This document shows positions 1-5,613 of a stretch of 6,903 nucleotides of DNA, piece after piece. Position numbers and translations under genes: made by a program. Position 1 is the first letter of the stretch. The number at the start of each line of letters is the position of its first letter. This DNA comes from CAZGSG01 sp964528095 (GTDB taxonomy: Bacteria; Bacteroidota; Bacteroidia; Chitinophagales; Chitinophagaceae): contig CAZGSG010000319.1 in the NCBI GenBank assembly GCA_964528095.1, positions 1 through 6,903 on the forward strand. The letters are read 5' to 3'. Under the pieces are notes generated by a model. The model searched no databases, was not told the DNA's origin, and saw only the letters and a list, made by a program, of their open reading frames with translations.

Positions 1-35
1 ATTCTTTATTTGTATGAACGGATGAGCTAAGGAGA

Positions 36-54
36 TTTTTCACTGCGTGAAAAA
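36..54. promoter_or_regulatory. Palindrome TTTTCAC-N-GTGAAAA, copy 1
   Basis: The arms TTTTTCAC (36-43) and GTGAAAAA (47-54) are perfect inverted repeats around a 3-base centre TGC. A competing short pairing exists between ACTGC (42-46) and GCAGT (55-59). No T-run follows on either strand, so it does not look like an intrinsic terminator. The arms match those of the palindrome at 76-95, and the centres are about 40 bp apart, close to four helical turns, which suits paired binding sites for a dimeric regulator. That reading is inference. Confidence 0.4.
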
Positions 55-75
55 GCAGTCGTTGATGAGGGTGGT

Positions 76-95
76 GTTTTCACGTCAGTGAAAAC
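76..95. promoter_or_regulatory. Palindrome TTTTCAC-N-GTGAAAA, copy 2
   Basis: The arms GTTTTCAC (76-83) and GTGAAAAC (88-95) are perfect inverted repeats around GTCA. The shared core with the 36-54 copy is TTTTCAC, 3 or 4 bases, then GTGAAAA. A lone half-site-like string TGCGTGAAA, also present in copy 1, recurs at 293-301. No T-run follows. This is either a second operator or a second hairpin of the 24-175 block. Confidence 0.4.
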
Positions 96-317
96 GCTCT
101 GTTAACTCTTTATTTCAACCGATAATAAATGTATAAACAGCCTGACTATTCCTTAGCCCATTTACTCCTTAGCTCTGTGTGAAAGCTATTACTGTGTTAG
201 TGATGCATGGATTAGAAGGACAATTCTTCAATTCTACTACTATAGAACTCAAGTTATATTAATCGAAACTGAATGGTTATTCTAAAATACGCTGCGTGAA
301 ATCCATACAAACAACCC

Positions 318-467
318 GCCCCTTCAGGGCATGGAGTCTGATGTCCGATGGTGCTGTTACAAACAGGTAAGCTTTGGAGCGTGGACACCTATAGATCGAT
401 GGAGCTGAAATGGTCACCCCGTGGGCATAAATACCGACGGACTCCATAGACGGGAAATCCCTGAGGG
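318..467. other. GC-rich self-complementary block, candidate structured RNA or intergenic repeat
   Basis: This stretch is visibly richer in G and C than the flanking intergenic DNA. ATGGAGTC (331-338) is complementary to GACTCCAT (440-447). Just outside, 320-329 pairs with CCCTGAGGG (459-467) with one bulged T at 324, giving about 17 pairs across an 11-base asymmetric internal loop. Inside lies a hairpin with arms CTGTT and AACAG (354-366) and a near-direct repeat, CGATGGTGCTG (346-356) and CGATGGAGCTG (397-407). The minus strand also has a 66-codon frame here (277-477, starting ATG), but its protein shows no domain, signal peptide or membrane segment that I recognise. I therefore do not call a gene. 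The pairings are seen directly; a role as noncoding RNA, leader element or repeat is inference. The stretches between blocks (176-317) and from 468 to 558 show nothing I can name. Confidence 0.3.
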
Positions 468-558
468 TAGCAGGCATTATTTAAATACCTCAAAAAAATC
501 ACTCCGGCTTATGTAATGGTCAATCAAAGGGCATCTTCCAGTTGAAAAAACTAGAAAT

Positions 559-2364
559 ATGCCATTTAAAACAATCATTTCCTCCCTTTTATGCCTGCTT
601 GGCTTCAGCATTGGTGCTTTTGCTGTTAATGAACCCCAGAAAATCCCTTCCGACCTTAAATCCGTGACTGTATATCGTACCGGCGCTGAACTCAGCCATA
701 AAGCCACCGGGCAATTAATACAGGGAAATAATGAGCTGATTATTGAGGGTATCAGCAATTTCATCGATATTAACAGTATCCAGATCAATTGCCCGTCTGC
801 TGTGACGATCATGGGTGTTGAGTTTTCTAATAACTACCTGGTATCGCCGGATATAAGCGGGCGGGTGAAAATGCTCAAAGACTCTGCGGAAAAGATACAG
901 AAAGACGCAGATAAGCTCAATGTGCAGATCACTACGATCCTCGACCTGCTGGAGGTACTCAAAGCAAACAGGGATATCAAAGGTCAACAAACCGGGCTCA
1001 GTGTAGCCGAATTGATAAAATTGATGGATTATTACAAGAGCAAATCATCTGAATTGCAAAATGACCTGGCAGCGCAACGCGAGAAATTTAAAAAAATGAA
1101 TGAACAGCTTGCACGCATCAACTCGCAGGTAAAAGAAGAAGAAAATAAGAACACAAAAACGATCGGGCAGCTCACGCTGCAATTATCAGTGGCTATTGCC
1201 GGTAAATATGATTTCGAGCTGACTTATATTACGCCCAATGCATACTGGACTCCCTATTACGATATCCGGGTAGACGATATAAAAAGCCCGCTTAAGGTTA
1301 TTTATAAATCGAAGATCGTGCAGACGACAGGGATCGACTGGAAAAAAGTAAAATTATCATTATCTACATCTGTCCCCAGCCAATGGGGCAACGCGCCGGT
1401 CTTAAGATCATGGTTTCTAAGTTATGTTAATCCCGTAGCGGCTATGGAGCGGGATCTGCGTTCGATGAACAGGATCCAGAGTTTCGGTGATAAAAAAGAA
1501 AGCAGCATAGTGAACCAAAGTGTATCAATAAGAGGGTATGGAACATTGAAAGACAATGCGGTTCCTTTATACGTAGTGAATGGCGCGATCATGAGTGCCG
1601 ACGATTATGCAAAGATCAACCCTTCCTCTGTAAAAAGTATAGAAACGCTGAAAGACGCGTCGGCAACGGCTATCTATGGTTCAAGGGCTGCGAATGGAGT
1701 AGTAATGGTAACCTTAAAAGACGGACTGGAAGACTATGTATCAATGACAGACAATGAACTCAATGTTACATTCGACATTGACCTGCCCTATGATGTACCG
1801 GCGAATGGGAAGGAACAAACGGCTACCCTGAAAGAATACGTAATTGGAGCAAACTATAAGTTTTATTCCGTACCCCGTTTGGATAAGGATGCATACCTGC
1901 TTGCAGAGGTGGCAGACTGGGAAAAACTCAATCTTCTCCCTGGCGATGCAAATATCATCTTCGAAGGAACCTATGTAGGTAAATCTTTTATTGACCCGAA
2001 CTCTACATTTGATACGCTCAATCTTACCCTGGGCAGGGATAAAAGGGTAGTAGTAAAGAAAGAAAAACTGGTCGATTTCAGCAGTGTGAAATTCCTGGGT
2101 AATAATAAACAACAAAAGCTAACCTATGAATTAACCGTTAAGAATAACAAAAAGGATTCTATAAAGATCCTGCTCAAGGATCAGTATCCATTGTCAACTA
2201 CCAAGGAGATTGAGGTAGAACTGATTGATGCGGGCGGTGCTGCAGTAAACACGGATATTGGTGTACTGACATGGAAACTTGAACTGGCACCGGGTGAAAA
2301 CAGGAAGATAAGGTTTGCGTATAATGTAAAATATCCAAAGGATAAAGTGCTTAACCTTAATTAA
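559..2364 (+). CDS. Exported DUF4140/DUF4139 (MuiA-family-like) protein with inserted SusC-type plug module
   Basis: The 601-residue product begins with a Sec signal peptide (residues 1-22, cleavage expected after AFA), so it probably acts in the periplasm or at the outer membrane. Residues about 33-130 resemble DUF4140, with the typical SVTVYRTGAEL opening. Residues about 103-200 are charged and heptad-like, suggesting coiled coil. DUF4139 begins near 212 (LTYITPNAYWTPYYDIRVDD at 221-240) and resumes at about 391-598, including FDIDLPYDVPANGK. Between these parts, residues about 319-388 read like the plug of a SusC/RagA TonB-dependent receptor: PLYVVNG, INPSSVKSIETLKDASATA, then YGSRAANGVVMVT. 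There is no beta barrel or TonB box. Family function is poorly defined; related proteins are called mucoidy inhibitor MuiA family. The ATG at 559 fits the signal peptide and follows an A-rich leader without a clear Shine-Dalgarno site. The gene stands alone and ends at a strong terminator. Confidence 0.9.
   Translation: MPFKTIISSLLCLLGFSIGAFAVNEPQKIPSDLKSVTVYRTGAELSHKATGQLIQGNNELIIEGISNFIDINSIQINCPSAVTIMGVEFSNNYLVSPDISGRVKMLKDSAEKIQKDADKLNVQITTILDLLEVLKANRDIKGQQTGLSVAELIKLMDYYKSKSSELQNDLAAQREKFKKMNEQLARINSQVKEEENKNTKTIGQLTLQLSVAIAGKYDFELTYITPNAYWTPYYDIRVDDIKSPLKVIYKSKIVQTTGIDWKKVKLSLSTSVPSQWGNAPVLRSWFLSYVNPVAAMERDLRSMNRIQSFGDKKESSIVNQSVSIRGYGTLKDNAVPLYVVNGAIMSADDYAKINPSSVKSIETLKDASATAIYGSRAANGVVMVTLKDGLEDYVSMTDNELNVTFDIDLPYDVPANGKEQTATLKEYVIGANYKFYSVPRLDKDAYLLAEVADWEKLNLLPGDANIIFEGTYVGKSFIDPNSTFDTLNLTLGRDKRVVVKKEKLVDFSSVKFLGNNKQQKLTYELTVKNNKKDSIKILLKDQYPLSTTKEIEVELIDAGGAAVNTDIGVLTWKLELAPGENRKIRFAYNVKYPKDKVLNLN
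1513..1722 (+). other. SusC/RagA-like plug module inside the DUF4139 gene
   Basis: Codons about 319-388 of the 559-2364 gene encode a segment very close to the core of the plug domain of SusC-type outer-membrane receptors, including IRGYGTL, PLYVVNG, SIETLKDASATAIYGSRAAN and GVVMVTLKDG. The usual aspartate of YVVDG is asparagine here. The reading frame is intact on both sides and the DUF4139 strands resume directly afterwards, so this is a domain insertion in a surface loop and not a frameshifted fusion. Resemblance to the receptor motif is clear; what it does outside a barrel is unknown. Confidence 0.85.
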
Positions 2365-2402
2365 AATCGCTGGTTTTTATAGCAGAACGGGAATGAGTGT
2401 AC

Positions 2403-2441
2403 TATACCGGTTGCATGAATTTTGCAGCCGGTATATTTTTT
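2403..2441 (+). terminator. Intrinsic terminator of the DUF4139 gene
   Basis: The arms 2403-2415 (TATACCGGTTGCA) and 2423-2435 (TGCAGCCGGTATA) form 13 pairs with a single G-U wobble, closing a 7-base loop. Six T residues (2436-2441) follow at once on the plus strand. It starts 38 bases after the stop codon at 2362-2364 and lies between two convergent genes. On the minus strand no T-run follows the stem, so termination of the opposing operon here would be less efficient. Confidence 0.88.
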
Positions 2442-2449
2442 ATTAATAC

Positions 2450-3415
2450 CTACTCAATAAACTCCAATACTGTCTTTTTAAATGCCTCTATATTTTGCAC
2501 GTGAGGGATATGGCCTATGCCCGGCATGGCGACCAGTTTCGAATTTTTGATCTGTTGTGCTGTTTTCTGACCCAGGGCAGGGTAGTAGCCGTATTCCTTT
2601 TTCTGTTCCTCTGTTAGTTGATCTTTTCCTACCACTGTCCTGTCCTCCTGTCCTATGATAAGAAGGGTAGGAGCAACAATACGGTCCCATTCATAACAAA
2701 CAGGCTGCTCATAGATCATCTGGTAGGTGAGCGCATTTACCTTCGCGATTCGTTGAAAAGCGGTATCACCCAACACTTCTGCCTGAGCTTTTACGTATTG
2801 CTCATATGCTGGCTTCCATTGCGGGTAATAAGATTGCTGGTACTTTTTATAAGATTCATAGCTGCCTTTGCTTTCATTTTCGGTTAACTTCTCTATTGAA
2901 CGATAAGGTACAAACCGTTTATAATCCTCAAGACCGATGGGGTTTTCAACGATCAGCTTTTCTACTTTTTCTGGATAAAGCATGGCCAGGCGAAATGCCA
3001 GCATACCACCCATAGAATGCCCTATGACAATTGTTTTATCAATATTTAATAGATTCAATAGTGCAACTGTATTCTGAGCCAGCATATGAAAGCTATAAGC
3101 CATTACTGGTTTGTCTGATCTGCCCCAACCTACCTGGTCGGGTATAATGACACGATACCCTTCATTCACAAGAAAGGGAATCACTTCTTTCCAGTAATAG
3201 CCATTAAAATTTTTTCCATGCAACAGTAATACTGTTTTTATGGCTGGTTTCGATGGCTCTATCTCCATATAAGCCATTGAAACCTTTCTGTTTTCTATCG
3301 AAAGAACGATCTTTTTTACTTCGTAAGGATATTGCACTTTTTCCTGGGCGGGTGATAGAGCCGGGAGAGCAATAGCTATCGAAAAGAGAGCGATAATTTT
3401 ATTGAACATGGCCAT
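2450..3415 (-). CDS. Exported alpha/beta hydrolase
   Basis: The 321-residue protein has an N-terminal signal peptide (about 1-23, cleavage likely after SPA), so it should act outside the cytoplasm. The alpha/beta hydrolase fold is clear: HGKNF at 66-70 (oxyanion-hole loop), DQVGWGRSDKP at 93-103, the nucleophile elbow GHSMGG with Ser134, the acid in GQEDRT (Asp258), and GHIPH with His302. A lid-like helical segment occupies about 165-235. Substrate cannot be read from sequence: esterase, epoxide hydrolase-like or dehalogenase-like members share this pattern. The start is the ATG at 3415; an in-frame ATG two codons later (3409) is also possible. It lies 9 nt after the acidic-protein gene and is probably the last gene of that transcript, converging on the DUF4139 gene. 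Confidence 0.9.
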   Translation of the reverse strand: MAMFNKIIALFSIAIALPALSPAQEKVQYPYEVKKIVLSIENRKVSMAYMEIEPSKPAIKTVLLLHGKNFNGYYWKEVIPFLVNEGYRVIIPDQVGWGRSDKPVMAYSFHMLAQNTVALLNLLNIDKTIVIGHSMGGMLAFRLAMLYPEKVEKLIVENPIGLEDYKRFVPYRSIEKLTENESKGSYESYKKYQQSYYPQWKPAYEQYVKAQAEVLGDTAFQRIAKVNALTYQMIYEQPVCYEWDRIVAPTLLIIGQEDRTVVGKDQLTEEQKKEYGYYPALGQKTAQQIKNSKLVAMPGIGHIPHVQNIEAFKKTVLEFIE

Positions 3416-3424
3416 GGTAAATAA

Positions 3425-3949
3425 TTAGTCACGGTTTGTGCTGTCATCTTCTTTTTCCTGGTCAAGGCTATAGGAGTTATTTTCTTCGTCTTCTTCTCCG
3501 ATCAGTTCATCTGCATCATCATCTTCACTACCTGGTATATCCAGATCATTACCGCTTAGGCCTGTTGTTTCGTTGAGTTTGTCGCCGTCTTCATCCACAT
3601 TATCCAGTTTAGCTCGCTGCAATGCTTTTTCATCATCAGTCTGTACTTTCTCAGTAGCGTCCTTTAGTGCTTTTCTTTCATCTTTAGTTACATTAGCATT
3701 AAAAGCATCAAACTCGTCTTCTGTTTCATCAGGATCATCTAATATGCCTTCGCCTTCTTCATCTGCTGAAGAAATGGTTGTATCTGCCAATTCACCAAGA
3801 GGCGCGACATGTATATGCTCCTGTCCCGGTATATCCTCCACTCCTGGTAAATCAAGAATACCTTCATCTCCCTGTAAATGTTGCTGATCTTTTTTTGTAT
3901 CAGGCAGATCATCTTTCCTGTTTACTGTTTTAGTTTCTTGTTTTTTCAT
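3425..3949 (-). CDS. Highly acidic, low-complexity conserved protein
   Basis: The 174-residue protein has 57 Asp or Glu residues against 18 Lys or Arg, no signal peptide and no membrane segment, so it is probably cytoplasmic and largely disordered. A degenerate internal duplication is visible: LDLPGVEDIPGQEH near 32-45 and DLDIPGSEDDDADE at 135-148, followed by a tail GEEDEENNSYSL (151-162). From general familiarity, proteins with this DLD(I/V)PG and EEDEENN(x)YSL pattern occur in Chitinophaga-like Bacteroidota as hypotheticals; I could not search to confirm. Function is unknown. Possible roles include binding basic proteins or divalent cations, or tolerance of osmotic or drying stress, none shown. 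The ATG at 3949 is 6 nt after the flavoprotein stop, and the gene stops 9 nt before the hydrolase start, so all three are co-transcribed. Composition, not transfer, explains its odd codon mix. Confidence 0.85.
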   Translation of the reverse strand: MKKQETKTVNRKDDLPDTKKDQQHLQGDEGILDLPGVEDIPGQEHIHVAPLGELADTTISSADEEGEGILDDPDETEDEFDAFNANVTKDERKALKDATEKVQTDDEKALQRAKLDNVDEDGDKLNETTGLSGNDLDIPGSEDDDADELIGEEDEENNSYSLDQEKEDDSTNRD

Positions 3950-3955
3950 AATAAT

Positions 3956-4516
3956 TTATTTTACAGAAGCTATTTTTTTGAGAGCTTCCAGTTTTTTACG
4001 GATTATATCTTTTGTTTTTTCATCAATAAGATTTCCTTCTTTGTCAAACTTATTGGCCGCCTGGGCCACCAATACCTCTGGTTGCAAAATGGGCTTCATA
4101 TCCAGGAATAAAAAGACCTGCTGAAAAGCGGCTTGCATCCGTACCGTACCCCATAGTCCGGGAGTTGCGCCCATTACAGCAACGGGTTTTCTTTTTAGTG
4201 GGGAATCTTCACCCCTTGATGCCCAGTCGATGGCATTTTTTAGCCCGCCCGGTATTGAATAATTATATTCAGGAGAAACAAAGATCACCGCATCTGCTTT
4301 CGCCAAACTGTTCCTGAATTTTTCCACGCTTTCGGGACGATGTGTAGCTGCCGGAGTATCCAGGTCTGCATTATACAACGGTATGTCTGCAATAGAGACT
4401 ATTTGCATCGATACGCCCTCTGGCAACAGCTCCCGCAATCCATTTAAAAGATATGTATTAAACGAGCCTTTACGCAGGCTGCCCGACATTCCAATAAAAT
4501 GAATAGCTGTTGACAT
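3956..4516 (-). CDS. NADPH-dependent FMN reductase-type flavoprotein
   Basis: The 186-residue protein has the flavodoxin-like fold of the NADPH_dep_FMN_red family (relatives include E. coli ChrR/YieF and Bacillus azoreductase-type enzymes). GMSGSLRKGSFN at 9-20 is the FMN-phosphate-binding loop. PEYNYSIPGGLKNAIDW at 82-98 is the family signature that contacts the isoalloxazine ring. ATPGLWGTVRMQ at 117-128 is the third conserved loop. Family members use NAD(P)H to reduce FMN, quinones, azo compounds or metal ions in the cytoplasm, usually by two electrons, protecting against redox stress; the substrate here is not readable. Length is normal for the family. The ATG at 4516 fits the motif spacing. 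It is 23 nt downstream of the small lipoprotein gene and 6 nt upstream of the acidic-protein gene. Confidence 0.92.
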   Translation of the reverse strand: MSTAIHFIGMSGSLRKGSFNTYLLNGLRELLPEGVSMQIVSIADIPLYNADLDTPAATHRPESVEKFRNSLAKADAVIFVSPEYNYSIPGGLKNAIDWASRGEDSPLKRKPVAVMGATPGLWGTVRMQAAFQQVFLFLDMKPILQPEVLVAQAANKFDKEGNLIDEKTKDIIRKKLEALKKIASVK

Positions 4517-4539
4517 GGTAGCATTTTATGAATGGCAGA

Positions 4540-4704
4540 TCATTTCTTTGATTTGGATACGATCCAGAGTATAAGTATCACTACGAGCCCTACAAGAAAA
4601 AACGCCCACCACATACCGGCCTTAAAAACTGTCTCCACAGCTCCGCAGCTACTCAGCACAATCATCGTAAATAATAATAAGAATAATGACGCTTTTAATT
4701 TCAT
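4540..4704 (-). CDS. Small lipoprotein with C-terminal membrane helix
   Basis: Starting at the ATG at 4704 the product has 54 residues: a basic N terminus, a hydrophobic signal stretch (5-16), a lipobox LSSC with Cys20 followed by Gly, a short spacer GAVETVFKAG, a hydrophobic helix (about 31-49, rich in Trp and Val) and a basic KSKK tail. It should be lipidated at Cys20 and span or hug the inner membrane. Similar tiny Bacteroidota proteins are, from memory, often automatically labelled phosphatidate cytidylyltransferase; a 54-residue protein cannot be that enzyme. A TTG codon at 4749 in the same frame would add 15 residues ahead of the signal peptide and spoil it, so the ATG is preferred. The gene lies 23 nt upstream of the flavoprotein and 54 nt after the channel gene. 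Confidence 0.8.
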   Translation of the reverse strand: MKLKASLFLLLFTMIVLSSCGAVETVFKAGMWWAFFLVGLVVILILWIVSKSKK

Positions 4705-4736
4705 ACTGCCTGTTTTAATAATCAATAAATTCCAAC

Positions 4737-4751
4737 TATTGTACCACAATA
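4737..4751. repeat. Short palindrome between channel and lipoprotein genes
   Basis: TATTGT (4737-4742) and ACAATA (4746-4751) are perfect inverted arms around ACC, in the 54-nt gap between the MscS-type gene and the lipoprotein start. It could be a weak operator or a minor mRNA hairpin. At 6 bp and AT-rich it may be chance. Confidence 0.2.
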
Positions 4752-4758
4752 AATCTGC

Positions 4759-5550
4759 TCACATTCCGGGTAATTTGATACCCGCATTTTTAAGATCTTT
4801 CATTATTTTTTCTAACAACACAAGCCTGTTGTCATTAAAACCATGTGCATTGGTCCAAACGCTTACTGTTACTGTATAGCGGTCTGGTTCAAGGGCTGAA
4901 ATGCCAACACGGGATGAAGGCTCACGAAGCATATTTTCAGTGCTATCAACACTGGACTGTAAGATGGGTTTTAGCTGGTCGTAGTCGATGCCATAACTAA
5001 ATTTCAGCTCTGTGTCAATCCGTCTTTTACCTTCTTTTGTCAGGTTGATAACGACATTGTTTGAGAGCTGGCCATTGGGAATGGTAATCGTTTTATTGTC
5101 GAATGTGATGACGGTTGTATAAAATAATTGAATACTGCTGACTGCTCCTTCCTGTCCCTGTGTATTGATATTATCACCAACCCGGTAGGGTTTCATTACC
5201 AATATCAATATGCCGCTGACAAAATTTTGTAAAGTACCGGATAATGCCAGACCGGCGGCCACACTCAAGCCAGCAATGATGGCAGTGAAAAAAGTGAGTT
5301 GAATACCCGCTATCTGCATCACCAGGAGTATTAACAATATCTGGAGGGTAATAGCTACCAGGTTCTGTAAAAAATAGCGAAGGGATGGATTGAATTTGCG
5401 CCGTTCAAAAGCCCGTTTGGCCCAGCGGTTAAATACTCTTATCAACCACAAACCTACGATGAGTATGAATATAGCTGCTAATATTTTCGGCCCGGAATTG
5501 AGTATCCAGGAATATGCTTTGTCGTAAAATTTTTGCCAGTCCCAATTCAT
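4759..5550 (-). CDS. MscS-family small-conductance mechanosensitive channel
   Basis: The 263-residue protein has the MscS plan, slightly shorter than E. coli MscS (286 residues). Two membrane helices lie at about 22-40 and 62-82, and the pore-lining TM3 region at about 86-118 is rich in Gly and Ala (AGLSVAAGLALSGTLQNFVSG). TM3 leads into the beta domain at KPYRVGD (120-126), the family's hallmark junction. TITIPNGQLSNNVVINLT (154-171) is the second conserved MscS stretch. The C-terminal alpha/beta domain runs to the end. Such channels sit in the inner membrane and open under tension to release solutes on osmotic downshock. The ATG at 5550 is directly preceded by a hairpin that may limit ribosome access. 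It is 63 nt downstream of the CvpA-CAP gene on the same strand. Confidence 0.93.
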   Translation of the reverse strand: MNWDWQKFYDKAYSWILNSGPKILAAIFILIVGLWLIRVFNRWAKRAFERRKFNPSLRYFLQNLVAITLQILLILLVMQIAGIQLTFFTAIIAGLSVAAGLALSGTLQNFVSGILILVMKPYRVGDNINTQGQEGAVSSIQLFYTTVITFDNKTITIPNGQLSNNVVINLTKEGKRRIDTELKFSYGIDYDQLKPILQSSVDSTENMLREPSSRVGISALEPDRYTVTVSVWTNAHGFNDNRLVLLEKIMKDLKNAGIKLPGM

Positions 5551-5584
5551 AATAGATAGTTAATGATAAACAACTATCTGTTAT
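5549..5584 (-). promoter_or_regulatory. Hairpin abutting the mechanosensitive channel start codon
   Basis: AGATAGTT (5554-5561) and AACTATCT (5572-5579) are perfect inverted arms around a 10-base loop. After one mismatch the stem extends by four pairs (5549-5552 with 5581-5584), reaching into the ATG at 5550-5548. In the channel mRNA this would place the initiation region at the foot of the stem. No T-run follows on the minus strand, so it is not a standard terminator for the gene before it. It could control translation, be an operator, or protect the mRNA end. Confidence 0.4.
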
Positions 5585-5588
5585 AATG

Positions 5589-5606
5589 AAAAACTGTGCC
5601 GGACAG
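5589..5606 (-). terminator. Weak possible terminator or attenuator after the CvpA-CAP gene
   Basis: On the minus strand CTGT (5606-5603) and ACAG (5597-5594) pair around CCGGC and are followed by five T residues (5593-5589). Only four pairs form, so at best termination is partial. It starts 8 bases after the stop codon of the CvpA-CAP gene and precedes the channel-start hairpin. Confidence 0.25.
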
Positions 5607-5613
5607 GCCGTTC

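Larger units (their letters stand above)
24..175. repeat. Block closed by 11-bp inverted repeat, with two internal palindromes
   Basis: GAGCTAAGGAG at 24-34 is the exact reverse complement of CTCCTTAGCTC at 165-175. Between these arms lie two palindromes (36-54 and 76-95), so a transcript of either strand could fold into a branched structure with one closing stem and two hairpins. An extra copy of the arm core, TCCTTAGC, lies at 150-157, 16 bases before the copy at 166-173. I see no target-site duplication outside the arms and no coding frame of useful length inside, so it could be a miniature mobile or intergenic repeat, a structured RNA, or a cluster of protein-binding sites. The repeats are seen directly; their function is inferred and open. 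Confidence 0.45.

Noticed and set aside
1..30. A frame ending ILYLYERMS then TAA, possibly the tail of a gene from outside the window
   Set aside because: Only nine codons are visible, so there is no way to tell a real C terminus from chance.
36..95. The two palindromes as intrinsic terminators
   Set aside because: Neither is followed by a T-run on either strand, and the stems are AT-rich and short.
24..175. A CRISPR-like or insertion-sequence interpretation of the repeats
   Set aside because: There are too few copies, no regular spacers, no transposase frame, and no target-site duplication next to the inverted arms.
277..477. A 66-codon minus-strand frame starting at an ATG
   Set aside because: Its protein shows no recognisable domain, signal peptide or membrane segment, and it overlaps a self-complementary GC-rich block that explains the openness as well. 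Kept only as part of that block.
559..2364. Calling the gene a TonB-dependent receptor because of the plug motif
   Set aside because: There is no TonB box or beta barrel, and DUF4140/DUF4139 sequence flanks the motif on both sides. The plug is a module within another family.
3573..3887. A Ser-rich 104-codon plus-strand frame
   Set aside because: It lies antisense to the acidic protein; the Asp/Glu codons read as Ser-rich sequence on the other strand. The minus-strand frame fits the operon spacing.
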